DNA from: an uncultured Pseudorhodoferax sp. | GTDB taxonomy: Bacteria; Pseudomonadota; Gammaproteobacteria; Burkholderiales; Burkholderiaceae | Reading direction: 5' to 3' | Assembly: GCA_913776795.1 (NCBI GenBank) | Contig: CAJYRH010000490.1 | Location: 1 to 7,832, forward strand | Length of the DNA stretch: 7,832 bases | Translations under genes and position numbers: made by a program | Shown here: piece after piece, positions 6,609 through 7,832 of the stretch | Layout: each line of letters starts with the position of its first letter | How positions within the stretch are numbered: position 1 is the first letter of the stretch | The notes under the pieces: model-generated | The model's database searches: none | Told to the model about the DNA's origin: nothing | What the model saw: the letters and a program-made list of their open reading frames with translations, nothing else

Positions 6609-7832
6609 ATGCGAATTGCCATCATCGGCGCCGGCGTCGTCGGCATCACCACCGCCTACGAACTTGCCGCAGATGGCCATGAGGTGACGGTCTTCGAGCG
6701 CCACGCCGCTGCGGCAGAGGGAACCAGCTTCGCCAATGCCGGCGTCGTGGCGCCTGGTTACGTCACCCCTTGGGCCGCGCCCGGCATGCCGGGCAAAGTG
6801 GCACGCTACCTCTTCAAGCGCCATGCACCGATCAAGATCGGCTGGCCCCTGGCGGCGCGCGAGCTGGCCTGGATGGCGCGCTGGCTGGGCGCCTGCCGGC
6901 TGGACACCTACCTGGCCAACCGTGAACGCCTGCAGCGGCTGGCGTTCTACAGCCGGGAGCGGCTGCACCGCCTGACCGAGGATCTTCGTCTGGAGTACGA
7001 CCGAAGCGACGGCTACATGGTGCTGTTGCGCTCGCAAGAGGATGAACGCCTTGTCGAGCCCGGCCTGCAAGTGCTACAGGAGGCCGGCGTGCGCTTCGCC
7101 CGGCTGAATGCGGAGGCAGCCCGCCGGGTCGAACCAGCCCTGAACCCGGACATGGACCTCCATGGCGCGATCCACCTGCCGGACGACGAGGTCGGCAACT
7201 GCCGCCAGTTCTGCATGCTGCTCAAGGCCGAGGCGCAACGCATGGGCGTCGACTTCCGGTTCGGAACCAACGTCTTGCGCATCGAGGCCGGCCCACCCCT
7301 TTCGCTGAGCCTGGCCGGCGGCACAACCGCCCGTGTTGACGCCGCGGTATGCTGCGCAGGCCTCGACTCCGCAGCGCTGCTGCGTCCCCTGGGCCTGCAC
7401 CTGCCGCTCGCTGCGGTCTACGGCTATTCGATCACGGCCACCATCCGCGAACCGCTCAACGCACCGCGCAGCGCCGTGATGGACGAGCGCTACAAAGTGG
7501 CCATCTCACGGCTCGGCCAGCGCGTGCGCGTGGCCGGCAGCGCCGAGATCGGCGGCCTGCCGGGCCAGCACCGCGCCACCTCGGTGCAGACCCTCTACAA
7601 GGTGCTGCACGACTGGTTCCCGGGGGCAGCCAGCATGCAGGCCGGCGTGCAACTGTGGAAGGGCGCGCGGCCCATGCTGCCGGACGGCCCACCGGTACTG
7701 GGCGCGAGCGGCATTCCCGGTGTCTGGATCAACCTGGGCCATGGTTCCAGCGGTTGGGCGCTCAGTTGCGGCAGCGCACGCGTGCTGGCCGACCATGGCG
7801 CAGGCGTTCGGCGCCCAGCCCCTCGGTGTCGA
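6609..7832 (+). CDS. dadA: DadA-type D-amino acid dehydrogenase (FAD-dependent), 3' end outside window or frame-disrupted
   Basis: FAD-dependent oxidoreductase of the DAO family, small-subunit D-amino acid dehydrogenase type. Such enzymes deaminate D-amino acids (classically D-alanine) to 2-oxo acids at the inner membrane, passing electrons to the respiratory chain. The frame from the ATG at 6609 stays open for 408 codons to the edge. It shows the dinucleotide-binding GAGVVG (7-12) with acidic E30 ending the second strand, [20 protein letters not shown] (40-59), [12 protein letters not shown] (247-258), GSAEIGG (310-316), [17 protein letters not shown] (349-365) and the FAD-contacting [19 protein letters not shown] (377-395). 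GHGS falls almost exactly where E. coli DadA has GHGT. After residue 395 the frame stops resembling the family and codon bias moves to the +1 frame (see findings). No ribosome binding site precedes the ATG, but a TAG at 6567 and the lack of another start leave no alternative. Exact substrate is unproven. Confidence 0.85.
   Translation, partial: MRIAIIGAGVVGITTAYELAADGHEVTVFERHAAAAEGTSFANAGVVAPGYVTPWAAPGMPGKVARYLFKRHAPIKIGWPLAARELAWMARWLGACRLDTYLANRERLQRLAFYSRERLHRLTEDLRLEYDRSDGYMVLLRSQEDERLVEPGLQVLQEAGVRFARLNAEAARRVEPALNPDMDLHGAIHLPDDEVGNCRQFCMLLKAEAQRMGVDFRFGTNVLRIEAGPPLSLSLAGGTTARVDAAVCCAGLDSAALLRPLGLHLPLAAVYGYSITATIREPLNAPRSAVMDERYKVAISRLGQRVRVAGSAEIGGLPGQHRATSVQTLYKVLHDWFPGAASMQAGVQLWKGARPMLPDGPPVLGASGIPGVWINLGHGSSGWALSCGSARVLADHGAGVRRPAPRCR

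Noticed and set aside
6377..6682. Small plus-strand open frame across the divergent region into dadA
   Set aside because: It overlaps the dadA start in another frame, ends in an arginine/histidine-rich artefact of GC-rich codons, and has no start signal.

Overview
The window is ordinary, well-conserved chromosomal DNA from a high-GC proteobacterium. The gene order rpsB-tsf-pyrH-frr-uppS-cdsA-dxr-rseP and the protein sequences suggest a betaproteobacterium of the order Burkholderiales, probably near Comamonadaceae. The family-level guess is inference from protein style and codon use, not a search result. I saw no mobile element, CRISPR array, tRNA, rRNA or foreign-looking segment.

Layout: positions 1-6360 hold eight closely packed genes on the minus strand. 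In transcription order, right to left, they are rpsB (ribosomal protein S2), tsf (EF-Ts), pyrH (UMP kinase), frr (ribosome recycling factor), uppS (undecaprenyl diphosphate synthase), cdsA (CDP-diglyceride synthase), dxr (DXP reductoisomerase) and rseP (site-2 protease, cut by the left edge after 135 codons). Gaps shrink from 91 bp (rpsB-tsf) to 84, 57, 34 and 10 bp, then a 4-bp ATGA overlap (cdsA-dxr) and 10 bp (dxr-rseP). An intrinsic-terminator-like hairpin with an 8-T tract lies between rpsB and tsf and probably sets the S2 to EF-Ts ratio. A 248-bp divergent region (6361-6608) carries the rpsB leader and promoter signals. To its right, on the plus strand, is a DadA-type FAD-dependent D-amino acid dehydrogenase that runs to the right edge.

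How the genes fit together: the first half of the cluster supplies translation (S2, EF-Ts, RRF) and pyrimidine nucleotides (PyrH). The second half supplies the envelope. Dxr feeds the MEP isoprenoid pathway, UppS turns isoprenoid precursors into the C55 carrier lipid, CdsA makes CDP-diacylglycerol for phospholipids, and RseP performs intramembrane proteolysis in the envelope stress response. In related genomes bamA and lipid A genes usually follow rseP; that part is outside this window.

I found no undescribed system. The points most worth checking are an apparent reading-frame switch in the last ~40 bases of dadA, the rpsB/tsf intercistronic terminator, and inverted repeats in the rpsB leader.
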